Source: Paraburkholderia dilworthii (GTDB taxonomy: Bacteria; Pseudomonadota; Gammaproteobacteria; Burkholderiales; Burkholderiaceae). From it: 64,000 nt of DNA. A model generated the notes under the pieces. The model had not been told where the DNA came from, did no database searches, and saw nothing but the letters and a program-made list of their open reading frames with translations. Positions within the stretch are counted from its first letter, which is position 1. Each line of letters opens with the position of its first letter. The position numbers and the translations under genes are program-made. The DNA lies in assembly GCF_000472525.1 (NCBI RefSeq), contig NZ_AWZT01000028.1, positions 1 through 64,000 on the forward strand, in the 5' to 3' direction. This document shows positions 7,384 through 16,662 of this stretch, one piece after another.

Positions 7384-9486
7384 ATGATCTACCCCTCCGT
7401 TCGCGACTGGCTTTTCTCGGTCAAGACTTTCGCCGCCGCGATGATCGCGCTGTACATCGGTCTTGCGCTCCAGTTGCCACGACCCTACTGGGCAATGGCG
7501 ACGGTCTACATCGTGTCTAATCCGTTCGTCGGCGCAACACGGTCGAAGGCCATCTATCGGGCGCTCGGCACAGTGCTCGGCGCGTCGGGTGCTGTGCTGC
7601 TCGTGCCGCCCTTCGTCGAATCGCCATATCTGTTCAGCGTGATCCTCGCGCTATGGGTCGGCACGCTGCTATATCTCGCCGTGTCGGACCGCACCGCGCG
7701 CAGCTATGTATTCCTGCTCGCGAGCTATACGATGCCGATCATCGCGCTGCCCGCGGTCACGAATCCAGCGGGCGTATTCGATCTCGCCGTTAGCCGCACT
7801 GAAGAGATCACGCTCGGCATCGTCTGCGCGAGCATTGTGGGCAGCGTGCTGTTTCCGAGCCGGCTCGCGCCGACTATCATCGAGCGTACCGATGCATGGT
7901 TTCGCGACGCCGCCTTCTACGCAACTGAAACGCTGTCGGGCCGCATCGCAGGAGCGGCGATTTCAGGCGCGCGGCAACGGCTCGCGGCCACCATCAACAA
8001 TCTGGAATTGCTGCTGAGTCAGCTCGCTTACGACCACACACGTCCTGACATCCTTACGCGCGCGCATGAACTTCGCGGGCGCATGCAGTTGCTGCTGCCG
8101 CTCATGTCGGCGCTCGCCGATCCGCTGATTGCGCTATACAACAGCGGCAGCGACAAGTGGCCGGCGGGTCTCGACGCACTGCTTGCCGACATCGTCAAAT
8201 GGTTCAATGCGACGCTGCCCGCGGCGAGCGAGGGCAATCATCCCGACCCGGCCGCGAACGCGCTGCGCGAGCGCATTGCCGCAATGCAGCCGCCGCCCGC
8301 CGCGCTCACTAGCTGGGACGGCGCATTGCTGTCCAGCGCCTTATGGCGCATGAAACAGGTGATCGACGTATGGCAGGACTGCCGGTCGCTACGCATCATC
8401 ATCACGCGAGAAGAAGGCTTCTGGCGTCCGCGTTTTCGTCATTGGCGGCTCGGCGGCACCGAGCGCTTTTACGATCGCGGCATGATGCTGTTCTCCACCG
8501 GCTCCACCGCCGCGGCTGTGATTCTCGCGTGCAGTCTGTGGATCGGCTCGGGTTGGGCGGACGGCGCGAGCGCCGTGACGCTCGCCGCAGTGGCCTGCTG
8601 TTTCTTCGCCGCACTCGACGAACCGGCGCCAATGGTGTTCCGCTTTTTTGTCGCGACGGCTATCAGCGTGGTCGCCGCGGGCGTCTATCTCTTTGCCGTA
8701 TTGCCGCACGTGCATGACTTTCCGATGCTCGTGATCCTGTTCGCCGCGCCGTTCATTCTCGTGGGCACGCTGATTCCGCGCCCGCAGTTCAATATGGTGA
8801 CGGTGCTCGTCGCCGTGAACACCGCCACGTTCATCAGCATTCAGGACGCGTACGACGCCAACTTCCTGATCTTCCTGAACAGCAATCTCGCGGGCCTCGC
8901 GGGGCTGCTCTACGCCTACCTGTGGACGCGCGTCACGCGCCCGTTCGGCGCCGAGCTTGCAGCGGCTCGCCTGCTGCGCTCGAGTTGGACCGACGTCGCA
9001 TTGACCGCATCCACGCGGCCTATTGAAGATCCGCGCAATCACGCGGCCCGCATGCTCGACCGTTTGATGCAATTGATACCGCGGCTGGCCGCGACCGACG
9101 ACCATCGTCATCCTTCCATCGAAAGCTTCCGCGATCTGCGCATTGCATTCAATTCACTCGACCTGCGCCGCCTCACGCACAAGCTCGGCGGGGAAGCATC
9201 TGCCGCGATCGACCACGTGCTCGACGGCGTACGCGCCTATTACGAAAGCTGCGCGAATCGTCATGCGCGCGAACCGGTGCCTGACAGCCTGATGTCGTCG
9301 ATCGATTCGGCCGTTACGCGCGTCACCGCACAAGGGCTCGCCAATGCAGGCGCACCCGACGCGACGTCGCAGACTTCGGCACGCCACTTGCGCGACGCGC
9401 TGCATGCGCTTGTCGGCTTGCGTCTTTCACTATTTCCGGCCACGCTGCAAACACCCACGCCGCCCGCATCGGAGGCCAATGCGTGA
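7384..9486 (+). CDS. FUSC-family inner-membrane exporter (AaeB-like)
   Basis: A 700-residue membrane protein with two blocks of hydrophobic segments: about residues 12-165, starting with a VKTFAAAMIALYIGLAL helix and PRPYWAMATVYIV, and about 365-510. Each block is followed by a long soluble region. This is the layout of FUSC proteins such as AaeB, which export aromatic carboxylic acids or similar compounds by proton exchange. It begins 6 bases after the marR stop and is followed by a DUF1656 and an HlyD gene, the usual partners. Substrate is unknown. Confidence 0.85.
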   Translation: MIYPSVRDWLFSVKTFAAAMIALYIGLALQLPRPYWAMATVYIVSNPFVGATRSKAIYRALGTVLGASGAVLLVPPFVESPYLFSVILALWVGTLLYLAVSDRTARSYVFLLASYTMPIIALPAVTNPAGVFDLAVSRTEEITLGIVCASIVGSVLFPSRLAPTIIERTDAWFRDAAFYATETLSGRIAGAAISGARQRLAATINNLELLLSQLAYDHTRPDILTRAHELRGRMQLLLPLMSALADPLIALYNSGSDKWPAGLDALLADIVKWFNATLPAASEGNHPDPAANALRERIAAMQPPPAALTSWDGALLSSALWRMKQVIDVWQDCRSLRIIITREEGFWRPRFRHWRLGGTERFYDRGMMLFSTGSTAAAVILACSLWIGSGWADGASAVTLAAVACCFFAALDEPAPMVFRFFVATAISVVAAGVYLFAVLPHVHDFPMLVILFAAPFILVGTLIPRPQFNMVTVLVAVNTATFISIQDAYDANFLIFLNSNLAGLAGLLYAYLWTRVTRPFGAELAAARLLRSSWTDVALTASTRPIEDPRNHAARMLDRLMQLIPRLAATDDHRHPSIESFRDLRIAFNSLDLRRLTHKLGGEASAAIDHVLDGVRAYYESCANRHAREPVPDSLMSSIDSAVTRVTAQGLANAGAPDATSQTSARHLRDALHALVGLRLSLFPATLQTPTPPASEANA

Positions 9487-9519
9487 TGCCTCGCTCAACA
9501 CCTTTGCTCCCTTGCCGCG

Positions 9520-9729
9520 ATGATCGGTGAAATAGATATCTTCGGCGTGTTCGTGCCGGCCGTGCTCGTGCTTATGTTGGTCGCCTATCTGATCAACCTG
9601 GCGATTCGCACGATGCTCGCGCGCGTCGGCTTTTACCGCTTCGTATGGCATCGCCCGATTTTCGACCTCGGCATCTATGTGCTGGTGCTGGGCCTTGTCG
9701 TCGTCGTTTCGCACAGACTCGTTTCGTGA
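9520..9729 (+). CDS. DUF1656 small membrane protein (AaeX-like)
   Basis: A 69-residue protein with two membrane helices (about residues 8-30 and 47-66). The opening MIGEIDIFGVFVPAV and the FYRFVWHRPIFDL segment between the helices are typical of DUF1656 proteins. They sit between FUSC and HlyD genes in aromatic-acid efflux operons, and their role is not established. The spacing to the neighbours (33 bases before, 7 after) indicates operon membership. Confidence 0.85.
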   Translation: MIGEIDIFGVFVPAVLVLMLVAYLINLAIRTMLARVGFYRFVWHRPIFDLGIYVLVLGLVVVVSHRLVS

Positions 9730-9736
9730 AATCAAC

Positions 9737-10693
9737 GTGAAAAAAACCTGGTTCTCCGTCGGTCAAATCCTGCTGACCCTGATCGTCGTCGTGGTCGCGG
9801 CACTCGTGCTGTGGAAGCTGATCGGCTACTACATGTTCGCGCCGTGGACTCGCGACGGGCACGTGCGCGCCGACGTGATCCAGGTTGCGCCAGATGTCTC
9901 CGGGCTGATTTCATCCGTCGACGTGGTGGACAACCAGCAGGTCAGGCAAGGCCAGGTGCTGTTCGTCATCGATCAGGCGCGTTATACGCTCGCGCTGCGC
10001 CAGGCTGAGGCCACCGCGCAGCAACGCCGCGCGACGCTCGATCAGGCGCGCCGTGAGGACGTGCGCAATCGCAAGCTCGGTAATCTGGTCGCCGCCGAAG
10101 TCGCGGAAGAAAGCCGCTCGCGCGTCGAGCAGGCGGAAGCCGCGCTCGCCGATGCGAACGTCGCGATCGACACCGCCAAGCTGAACCTGCAACGCGCGAC
10201 GATCGTGAGCCCTGTCGACGGCTATCTGAACGATCGCGCGCCGCGTGCCGGCGAATTCGTCGCTGCCGGGCGCGCGGTGCTCTCGGTTGTCGATATGCAT
10301 TCATTTCGCGTCGACGGGTACTTCGAGGAAACGAAACTGGGCGGTATCAACATCGGTCAGCCAGTCGACATCGACGTGATGGGCGAGCCGCATTTGCTGC
10401 GTGGCCATGTGCAAAGCATCGTCGCGGGCATCGAAGATCGCGACCGTACGCAAGGCTCGAATCTGCTGCCGAACGTGAACCCCGCCTTCAGTTGGGTGCG
10501 GCTCGCGCAGCGCATTCCGGTGCGCGTCGCGCTCGATGAAGTGCCCGCCGATTTCCGCATGATCGCAGGACGCACCGCTACCGTGTCGGTGCGCGATATA
10601 TCGAATGTTCGCGCTTCGCGTGCGGCGGGTGCTTCGAGCGCATCCGCTACGCAGCCTGCGTCTGCCGCGGTCACTTCGGGCGCCTCGCAATGA
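9737..10693 (+). CDS. HlyD-family periplasmic adaptor (AaeA-like)
   Basis: A 318-residue membrane-fusion protein. It has one N-terminal membrane anchor (about residues 10-30), a YYMFAPWTRDGHVRADVIQV barrel/lipoyl entry, an alpha-hairpin of about 75 residues, and a second lipoyl half with ATIVSPVDGYLNDR. The start chosen is GTG at 9737, which gives MKKTW before the anchor. No good ATG exists there, and upstream codons overlap the DUF1656 gene. The C-terminal ~25 residues are Ala/Ser-rich. It links the FUSC pump to the outer-membrane factor encoded next, with which it overlaps by ATGA. Confidence 0.85.
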   Translation: MKKTWFSVGQILLTLIVVVVAALVLWKLIGYYMFAPWTRDGHVRADVIQVAPDVSGLISSVDVVDNQQVRQGQVLFVIDQARYTLALRQAEATAQQRRATLDQARREDVRNRKLGNLVAAEVAEESRSRVEQAEAALADANVAIDTAKLNLQRATIVSPVDGYLNDRAPRAGEFVAAGRAVLSVVDMHSFRVDGYFEETKLGGINIGQPVDIDVMGEPHLLRGHVQSIVAGIEDRDRTQGSNLLPNVNPAFSWVRLAQRIPVRVALDEVPADFRMIAGRTATVSVRDISNVRASRAAGASSASATQPASAAVTSGASQ

Positions 10694-12261
10694 AACTGTC
10701 GCGCACCGTGCCGTTTCTGCGCTCGCTTGGGCTGCAGCGGCTGCAACTGCGGCGGCTGCCGCTGTTGCCGCTGTTGCCACTGTTACCTCTCACGGCGACG
10801 CTCAACGGCTGCATGAATGTCGGCCCCAACTACGCCCTGCCGAAAGATGCACTCGTCAACGCGCCGCTCGCGAATGCGCCGATCGAGGGCGCCGACACGT
10901 CGCTCACCTCACGCGGCAACGTACCGGCTGTGTGGTGGAAGCTATACGACGATCCCGTGCTCAACGGTCTCGTCGACGAAGCGCTGCAATCCAATACCGA
11001 CTTGCGCGTCGCCGCCGCGAATCTCGCGCGCTCGCGCGAAGCATTGGGTGTCGCGCAGGCGCAAGGCGGCTTTTCCGGCAAGAGCTCGGCAGTGATTCAA
11101 CGCGCGCAGGAATCGGCCGAGCAATACTTGCTGACCGAGAAACTGCCGGTCGTGAATGAAGGCGACATCGGCATCAGCGTCGCGTACGAGATCGATCTGT
11201 TCGGCAAGCTGCGGCGCGGCGTGGAAGCGGCGCAAGCCGACGCCGAGGCCGTGCAGGCCGCGGGCGATCTCGCGCGAATCACGGTGGTCGCCGACGTGGT
11301 GCGGGCTTATGTCGAACAATGCTCGGCTGCCGAGGAATTGAAAATCGCGCAGGAGTCGCTCGCGTTGCAGAGACAGCGCGTGGATGTATCGCGCCGTTTG
11401 CGCGATGTGGGCCGCGGCAATCAGACGGAAGTCACGCGCGGCCAGACTCAGGTCGACACGTTATCCGCGGATATTCCGCGCTACACGGCGCGGCGCAAGA
11501 TCGCGCAATACCGGCTCGCGGCTTTGCTCGCGCGAGCGCCGTCCGACCTGCCGCCCGCTGTTCTCGCTTGCGAAAAACTGCCGCAGATTCGCCAGCCGAT
11601 TCCGGTCGGCGACGGCGCCGCGCTGCTCAAGCGCCGGCCCGATGTGCGCGAGGCCGAGCGCCAGTTGGCGGCATCCACGGCGCGTATCGGCGTTGCCACC
11701 GGCGCGCTGTATCCCACCGTGAGCATCGGCGCGTCGGCGGGTTTGACGGGCGTTCTCGAAGATCTCGGCACATCGCCCACCGCGCGCTGGGGCTTCGGTC
11801 CGCTGATCAGCTGGACGTTCCCGGCGAACGGCGCGCGTGGCCGCGTGCGTGAGGCGCAGGCATCGAGCCAGGTTGCGCTTGCCCGCTTCGACGGCGTGGT
11901 GCTGACCGCATTGCGCGAAACCGAGACCAGTCTCGCCACGTATGCATCCGACTACGCCCGTGCGGAGGCATTGCGCGCCGCGCTGAAATCGGCGGCGCAA
12001 TCCGCTGACGAGACGCACCGGCTGTATCGCGCGGGCCGCGAGTCGTTCATTTCCGATCTGGATGCAACGCGTACGCTGACGTCGACGAAATCTCAGGTGG
12101 CTGTCGCCGAAGGCCAGGTGGCGATCGACCAGGTGAATCTGTTCCTGGCTCTCGGCGGCGGCTGGGAGGCGGTGCAGCAAACGGCGCCGGGGGTGTCGAC
12201 ATCGTCGGCGGCGACGCCCGCAAAAACACAACCGGTAACGCCCGCGACAAAAGCCCGGTAA
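10690..12261 (+). CDS. Outer-membrane efflux lipoprotein, NodT/TolC family
   Basis: A 523-residue outer-membrane factor. A leucine/proline-rich signal region (residues 22-36, a short LPLLP repeat) ends in a lipobox LNGC with Cys41. The mature start MNVGPNYALP and WWKLYDDPVLNGLVDEAL are signatures of NodT-type RND/FUSC partner proteins. Two OEP repeats follow, with RRPDVREAERQLAASTARIG in the second. The gene overlaps hlyD by 4 bases and ends the operon. It should form the trimeric exit duct of the pump. Confidence 0.88.
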   Translation: MKLSRTVPFLRSLGLQRLQLRRLPLLPLLPLLPLTATLNGCMNVGPNYALPKDALVNAPLANAPIEGADTSLTSRGNVPAVWWKLYDDPVLNGLVDEALQSNTDLRVAAANLARSREALGVAQAQGGFSGKSSAVIQRAQESAEQYLLTEKLPVVNEGDIGISVAYEIDLFGKLRRGVEAAQADAEAVQAAGDLARITVVADVVRAYVEQCSAAEELKIAQESLALQRQRVDVSRRLRDVGRGNQTEVTRGQTQVDTLSADIPRYTARRKIAQYRLAALLARAPSDLPPAVLACEKLPQIRQPIPVGDGAALLKRRPDVREAERQLAASTARIGVATGALYPTVSIGASAGLTGVLEDLGTSPTARWGFGPLISWTFPANGARGRVREAQASSQVALARFDGVVLTALRETETSLATYASDYARAEALRAALKSAAQSADETHRLYRAGRESFISDLDATRTLTSTKSQVAVAEGQVAIDQVNLFLALGGGWEAVQQTAPGVSTSSAATPAKTQPVTPATKAR

Positions 12262-12361
12262 CGTCGGCCCACAAGCTTACGATTTATTTTTGGCGAGATT
12301 TCTTTTGCCTTTCATTTGCGGTTAAATACGTTCCACCAACCACACGTTGCGAGGCCAAAGT

Positions 12362-12454
12362 ATGTCGTCGTTCATGAAAAGCGCAGCAGCATTGGGCGGA
12401 TGCATCGGCATCTTCACGGCCGTGGTGGCCGTGGTCGAGATGCTGGCAGGCTGA
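12362..12454 (+). CDS. Candidate 30-residue membrane peptide
   Basis: A short frame MSSFMKSAAALGGCIGIFTA followed by VVAVVEMLAG makes one hydrophobic helix with a glycine-cysteine centre. The ATG has a GAGG ribosome binding site 7 bases upstream (12351-12354), preceded by an AT-rich stretch that could hold a promoter. A strong hairpin begins 15 bases after the stop. It stands alone between the efflux operon and iorA. I do not recognise a family. Confidence 0.5.
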   Translation: MSSFMKSAAALGGCIGIFTAVVAVVEMLAG

Positions 12455-12468
12455 AGTCCATTGCTCGT

Positions 12469-12502
12469 GAAGCGCCGGCTGCGTCACGCAGGCCGGCGCT
12501 TC
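12469..12502. terminator. Strong hairpin between the small ORF and iorA
   Basis: The arms GAAGCGCCGG (12469-12478) and CCGGCGCTTC (12493-12502) extend inward through CTGCG/CGCAG around a TCA loop, giving about 15 paired positions with one bulged G. It covers the last codons of iorA. There is no T-tract, so intrinsic termination is uncertain. Its place between converging genes fits a bidirectional terminator. Confidence 0.55.
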
Positions 12503-12942
12503 GCCGCTTGATGAATCGCGGCCCGCACACGGGGATAAGTACCGCAACGGCACACGATATTGCTCATCGCCGCGTCGATGTCGGCATCGGTCGGATTGGG
12601 CTTCTGTTTGAGCAGCGCACAGGCGGCCATCAGTTGCGCGCTTTGGCAATAGCCGCACTGCACTACATCGAGGTCTATCCACGCGGCCTTCAGTGCTTGC
12701 GCCTCGTGGCCCTGCATTCCTTCGATGGTCGTTATTTTCTGCGTATTCAAATTCGACATGGGCGTCTGGCATGACAGGCACGGCTTGTCGTTCAGATGCA
12801 CCGTGCACGCCCCGCAAATTCCGACACCGCAGCCGAACTTGGTGCCCGTCATGCCGAGTTCGCAACGCAGTACCCACAACAGCGGCATATCGGGCTCCGC
12901 TTGTACCGCCACCGCGCGGCCGTTGATGTTCAGCGATCGCAT
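12484..12942 (-). CDS. iorA: Isoquinoline 1-oxidoreductase-type [2Fe-2S] subunit (IorA family)
   Basis: A 152-residue small subunit of a molybdenum hydroxylase. The plant-type cluster ligands are Cys38, Cys43, Cys46 and Cys58. The second cluster is Cys96, Cys99, Cys131 and Cys133 in QCGYCQ and CRCGTY. Length and motifs match IorA-like proteins, which pass electrons from the Mo site encoded by the gene just upstream (13 bases away). The order here is large subunit first, then small, the reverse of the classical iorAB order. The aldehyde or N-heterocycle substrate is not known. Confidence 0.88.
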   Translation of the reverse strand: MRSLNINGRAVAVQAEPDMPLLWVLRCELGMTGTKFGCGVGICGACTVHLNDKPCLSCQTPMSNLNTQKITTIEGMQGHEAQALKAAWIDLDVVQCGYCQSAQLMAACALLKQKPNPTDADIDAAMSNIVCRCGTYPRVRAAIHQAAKRRPA

Positions 12943-12955
12943 GCGTATCTCCCGC

Positions 12956-15223
12956 TTACGTGAACTTCAAAGGCAACGTGCGCAGCCGTTTGCCCGTCAA
13001 TGCGAATACCGCGTTGGCAACCGCGGGCGCAATCGGCGGCACACCGGGTTCGCCGACACCTTGCGGATGCGACCGGCTCGGCATGATGTCCGTTTCAATC
13101 ACCGGGCAATCGTTGATCCGCACAACCGGAAAGTCGACGAAGTTCTTTTGTTCGACCTGTCCGTTGACGATCGTTATCTCGTCCTGCAACGCGGCCGAGA
13201 GGCCGAATACGATTCCGCTCTCCATCTGCTGGCGAATCAGATTCGGATTCACCGGCAAGCCGCAATCGATCACGCAGACCACGCGATGCACACGAATCCG
13301 CCTGTGCGGCCCAATCGATACTTCCGCGACTTGCGCCACCACACTGCCAAACGCCTCGTGAAGCGCGACGCCACGCGCACGCGGTGCGCCATCGGCGGTA
13401 GGGGTCACCGGCTGTTGCCAACCGGATAGCGCGGCAACACGCTGCAACACCGCCAGATGCCGCGGATGCTCCGCAAGCAGCGCGGCGCGAAACGCGATGG
13501 GATCCTCGCCCGCGGCGGCGGCGAGTTCATCGGTAAAGCTCTCGGTGAAAAAGGCTTGATGCGAGTGCCCGACCGAGCGCCAGAAGCCGACCGGCACCGG
13601 CAATTCCACGATCTTGTGCGCGACGCGGACGACAGGCCACTCGTATGGCTGATCGAATGCGCCTTCGGAAGTGGTTTTGTCGATCGGAATGCGCGGCGCG
13701 CCGTAGTAACGCGCGAGCGCTTCGGGCACGATCGCCTGACTCGCGGATGCGCTGTGCCACGCAATCAGTTTGCCGTTGCTGTCCAGGCCGGCCCTCAACC
13801 GCGACACGCATGCCGGTCGATAGAAATCATGCGTGAAGTCCTGCGCGCGCGACCATAGCGTTTGCACCGGGCGGCCATCCGCTTCGCGCGCAATCATCGC
13901 GGCCTGCGCGATGTAATCGAGTTCGAGACGCCGCCCGAATGCACCGCCGAGCAACTGCGCATGCACACGGACGCTGTCGTCGTCGATATGCAGCACCTTC
14001 GCCACATGATGCCGCGCGAGCGCGGGCACTTGCGTCGACACCCACACGGTCGCCGCGCCGTCCGCGACCTGCACCGTGCAATTGATCGGTTCCACCGCGC
14101 CATGCGCGAGATACGGCGCGTGATATTCGGCAACGACGGTGTGCGCCGCGCCGCTCAATGCGTCGTTGATGTCGCCGCGATGGTAGTACGCGTGGCCGTC
14201 GCCGTCGTCGAGTGCGAGCGCGAGGCGGCGCTCCACTTCCGCGCTCGATAGGGATGCCGCGGCGCCGTGCTGCCATGTCACGTTGACCGCGTCGACTGCG
14301 TTCATCGCGCGAAACGGGTTGTTAGCGATCACAGCGACGCCGCCCGTACCGCCGTTGTAGGGCGCGAAGGCGAGCGCCTTGATGAAGCCCGGCATTTTCT
14401 CTGCCGATGCCGCGTCGAAACGAGCGACCGTGCCGCCGAGCGTGGGGCACATCACGACGCTCGCGTAGAGCAGACCGTCCGGCAACGCGTCGATGCCAAA
14501 ACGCGCGGTGCCATTGAGCTTCGACGCGGCTTCGATGCGACGCAGCGGCTTGCCGATCAGCTTGAAACTGGCGGGATCTTTTAACCTGACCTTGTCGGGC
14601 AAAGCTTGCTGCGCCGCCGTCGGCGACAACTCGCCGAAACTGGCCTTATGTCCCGACGGATGAGTCACGCAGCCGCCCTGCGCGTCACACTCGCCGGCTG
14701 GCACATGCCATTGCGCGGCGGCCGCTGCGATCAGCATTGCGCGCGCCGAGGCGCCGGCTTCGCGCATCGGCGTCCATAGGTCGTTGATGCTCGATGAACC
14801 GCCGGTCATCATCGTGCCGGCCTCGCGGACCAGTTTGCGTGTGTACCAAACGATCGTGCGCTTCGTGATGCTGTCGTGATCGGAACGAAACGGCAGATCG
14901 TCGATGACGCTCTGCACGCTGTTGTAGATGTTGTCGATCGGCGCGTCTTCCACTCGCACGCGCGACCAGTCGGCGTCCAGTTCCTCGGCAAGCAGCATGG
15001 CGAGGCCGGTGTGAACGCCCTGTCCCATTTCCGCTTTGCACATCATGATCGTGACGGTGTTGTCCGAGGCGATCTTGACCCAGCCGTTGAGTGCCGCTTG
15101 CGTGCCCTCGACGGGTAACGGCGCGGCAGTGGTGAAGCGCTGCCGCACGGGCAGCACGGACCAGCCGACCAGCAGAGCGCCGAGCGCGCCTGCGCCGCCC
15201 ACAAGGAAGGTTCTGCGCTTCAT
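12956..15223 (-). CDS. iorB: Isoquinoline 1-oxidoreductase-type molybdopterin subunit (IorB family)
   Basis: A 755-residue molybdopterin-binding subunit of the xanthine-dehydrogenase superfamily. The N-terminus MKRRTFLVGGAGALGALLVG is a Tat-type signal, so the enzyme acts in the periplasm and the small subunit probably hitch-hikes. Recognisable parts include the CKAEMGQGVHTG entry to the first Mo-binding domain, GGAFGRRLELDY, and GVGEPGVPPIAPAVANA near the C-terminus. There is no FAD subunit, so electrons probably leave through a cytochrome as in other IorAB-like enzymes. The exact substrate is unknown. No cytochrome or XdhC-type chaperone is in view. Confidence 0.88.
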   Translation of the reverse strand: MKRRTFLVGGAGALGALLVGWSVLPVRQRFTTAAPLPVEGTQAALNGWVKIASDNTVTIMMCKAEMGQGVHTGLAMLLAEELDADWSRVRVEDAPIDNIYNSVQSVIDDLPFRSDHDSITKRTIVWYTRKLVREAGTMMTGGSSSINDLWTPMREAGASARAMLIAAAAAQWHVPAGECDAQGGCVTHPSGHKASFGELSPTAAQQALPDKVRLKDPASFKLIGKPLRRIEAASKLNGTARFGIDALPDGLLYASVVMCPTLGGTVARFDAASAEKMPGFIKALAFAPYNGGTGGVAVIANNPFRAMNAVDAVNVTWQHGAAASLSSAEVERRLALALDDGDGHAYYHRGDINDALSGAAHTVVAEYHAPYLAHGAVEPINCTVQVADGAATVWVSTQVPALARHHVAKVLHIDDDSVRVHAQLLGGAFGRRLELDYIAQAAMIAREADGRPVQTLWSRAQDFTHDFYRPACVSRLRAGLDSNGKLIAWHSASASQAIVPEALARYYGAPRIPIDKTTSEGAFDQPYEWPVVRVAHKIVELPVPVGFWRSVGHSHQAFFTESFTDELAAAAGEDPIAFRAALLAEHPRHLAVLQRVAALSGWQQPVTPTADGAPRARGVALHEAFGSVVAQVAEVSIGPHRRIRVHRVVCVIDCGLPVNPNLIRQQMESGIVFGLSAALQDEITIVNGQVEQKNFVDFPVVRINDCPVIETDIMPSRSHPQGVGEPGVPPIAPAVANAVFALTGKRLRTLPLKFT

Positions 15224-15427
15224 GACGATTGGCCTATCCGCTTGCCGCCGGTAACAAGCTGTGAGGGCGCCGATTCGCGCCCTGCGTTCCCACGCAATAG
15301 TAGTAAGACGGGAGAGCGGGCGCGAACTTAAATTCGTCGGATGAAGCGATGCGCGCGCGGGGATCAGCGCGTTTGGTCAGGCGCGGGGCTCAGCGGGATC
15401 CGTGGGGTGTTTCATTAAATGTTGGGG

Positions 15428-15451
15428 ACGTGGGGCGGGACCGCCCCACGT
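15428..15451. terminator. GC-rich hairpin after xylH
   Basis: ACGTGGGGCGG (15428-15438) and CCGCCCCACGT (15441-15451) form a perfect stem with a minimal GA turn. It lies 12 bases past the xylH stop. Neither side has a T-run, so it may act as an RNA 3'-end stabiliser or a weak terminator. Confidence 0.55.
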
Positions 15452-15462
15452 GCTCAATAACC

Positions 15463-16662
15463 TCACCGCCTGTTCGACCCCGACACCACATCGATCCACA
15501 CGGCCAGCACGAGGATGCTGCCTTTCACGATCATCTGCCAATAGGCGTCGACATCCAGCATCGACATGCCGTTGTCGAGGCTCGCCATCACGAGTGCGCC
15601 GATCAGCGCGCCGTAGACCGTGCCCGAGCCGCCGCGCATCGACGTGCCGCCGATAAAGCACGCGGCAATCGCGTCGAGTTCGCCCATCGAGCCCGCCGAC
15701 GGCGAGCCCGCGGCAAGCCGCGCCGTATTCACCACGCCAGCGAACGCGCACATCAGGCCCATCAACGCGAAAATGGCGAGCTTCACGCGATTCGTGTTCA
15801 CGCCAGAAAGGCGCGTCGCTTCGAGGTTCGAACCGACCGCGTAAATGCGCCGTCCGAATACCGTCTGCGTGGCAATCCACGTGAAAATGCCGAGTAGCGC
15901 GAGCAGTAGCAGGACCGGCACCGGAATGCCGCCGTAACGATCGAGCGTCGCAACGAAGCCAGCCAGAATCGCACCTGCACCGACCACCTTCGCGACGTCC
16001 TGCCAGACCGGCACCACACTCAACTGGTAGCGCTCGCGATTGCGGCGCTGCCGTATCGTCAGAAACGCGAGCAGTACAAAAAGCACGACGGCGAGCGTAT
16101 CGCCCGCAAGCTTCGGCAGATAGCCCTGTCCCACGAATACGAAGCTGTCGGATACCGGCGCAATCGTCGAACCGCCCGTCACGCCGAGCAGAATCCCGCG
16201 ATACGCGAGCATGCCGCCCAGGCCGACAATGAACGAAGGCACGCGCCGGTATGTGGACCACCATCCGTTGAAAACGCCGATGAGCACGCCAAGCAGCATC
16301 ACCACCGGCAATGTGACGCCTATCGGCCAATGGCGGTTCACGTCGAGTATCGCGGCCACGCCGCCGAGCAAACCGAGCAGCGATCCGACCGATAGGTCGA
16401 TCTCGCCCGCGATGATCACGAACACCATCCCGCAGGCGAGCATGCCGGTTATCGACATCTGTCGCAGCAGATTTGACAGATTGCGCGGCGTCATGAACGC
16501 GCCATGCGTGAGAACCGAAAAGAAAATCCAGATCGCGGCCACGGCAATCAGCAACGCAAGAATCTTGTAACGCGCGAACAGTTGCTGAATGCGCTGTGGA
16601 CCGCCGAATGCGCCTCGCGGTGCGGTATCGTCGGCGCGTTGTGAAGTAACGTCGGGCGTCAT
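15463..16662 (-). CDS. xylH: D-xylose ABC transporter permease XylH
   Basis: A 399-residue inner-membrane permease with about ten membrane segments. Family marks of sugar-type permeases are the GEIDLSVGSLLGLLG segment after helix 3, a NGWWSTYRRVPSFIVGLGGM loop and FIGGTSMRGGSGTVYGALIG near the end. Length and the extended middle match XylH rather than the ~330-residue RbsC. It overlaps the end of xylG by 4 bases and is the last gene of the xylA-xylF-xylG-xylH operon. Confidence 0.92.
   Translation of the reverse strand: MTPDVTSQRADDTAPRGAFGGPQRIQQLFARYKILALLIAVAAIWIFFSVLTHGAFMTPRNLSNLLRQMSITGMLACGMVFVIIAGEIDLSVGSLLGLLGGVAAILDVNRHWPIGVTLPVVMLLGVLIGVFNGWWSTYRRVPSFIVGLGGMLAYRGILLGVTGGSTIAPVSDSFVFVGQGYLPKLAGDTLAVVLFVLLAFLTIRQRRNRERYQLSVVPVWQDVAKVVGAGAILAGFVATLDRYGGIPVPVLLLLALLGIFTWIATQTVFGRRIYAVGSNLEATRLSGVNTNRVKLAIFALMGLMCAFAGVVNTARLAAGSPSAGSMGELDAIAACFIGGTSMRGGSGTVYGALIGALVMASLDNGMSMLDVDAYWQMIVKGSILVLAVWIDVVSGSNRR

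Noticed and set aside
8389..9111. 240-residue frame opposite the FUSC gene
   Set aside because: Antisense to a clear membrane protein gene; charge-rich composition typical of reverse frames in high-GC DNA.
15428..15451. Hairpin considered as a tRNA-like or attachment site
   Set aside because: A simple GC stem without tRNA arms and no second copy nearby; better seen as a 3' hairpin.
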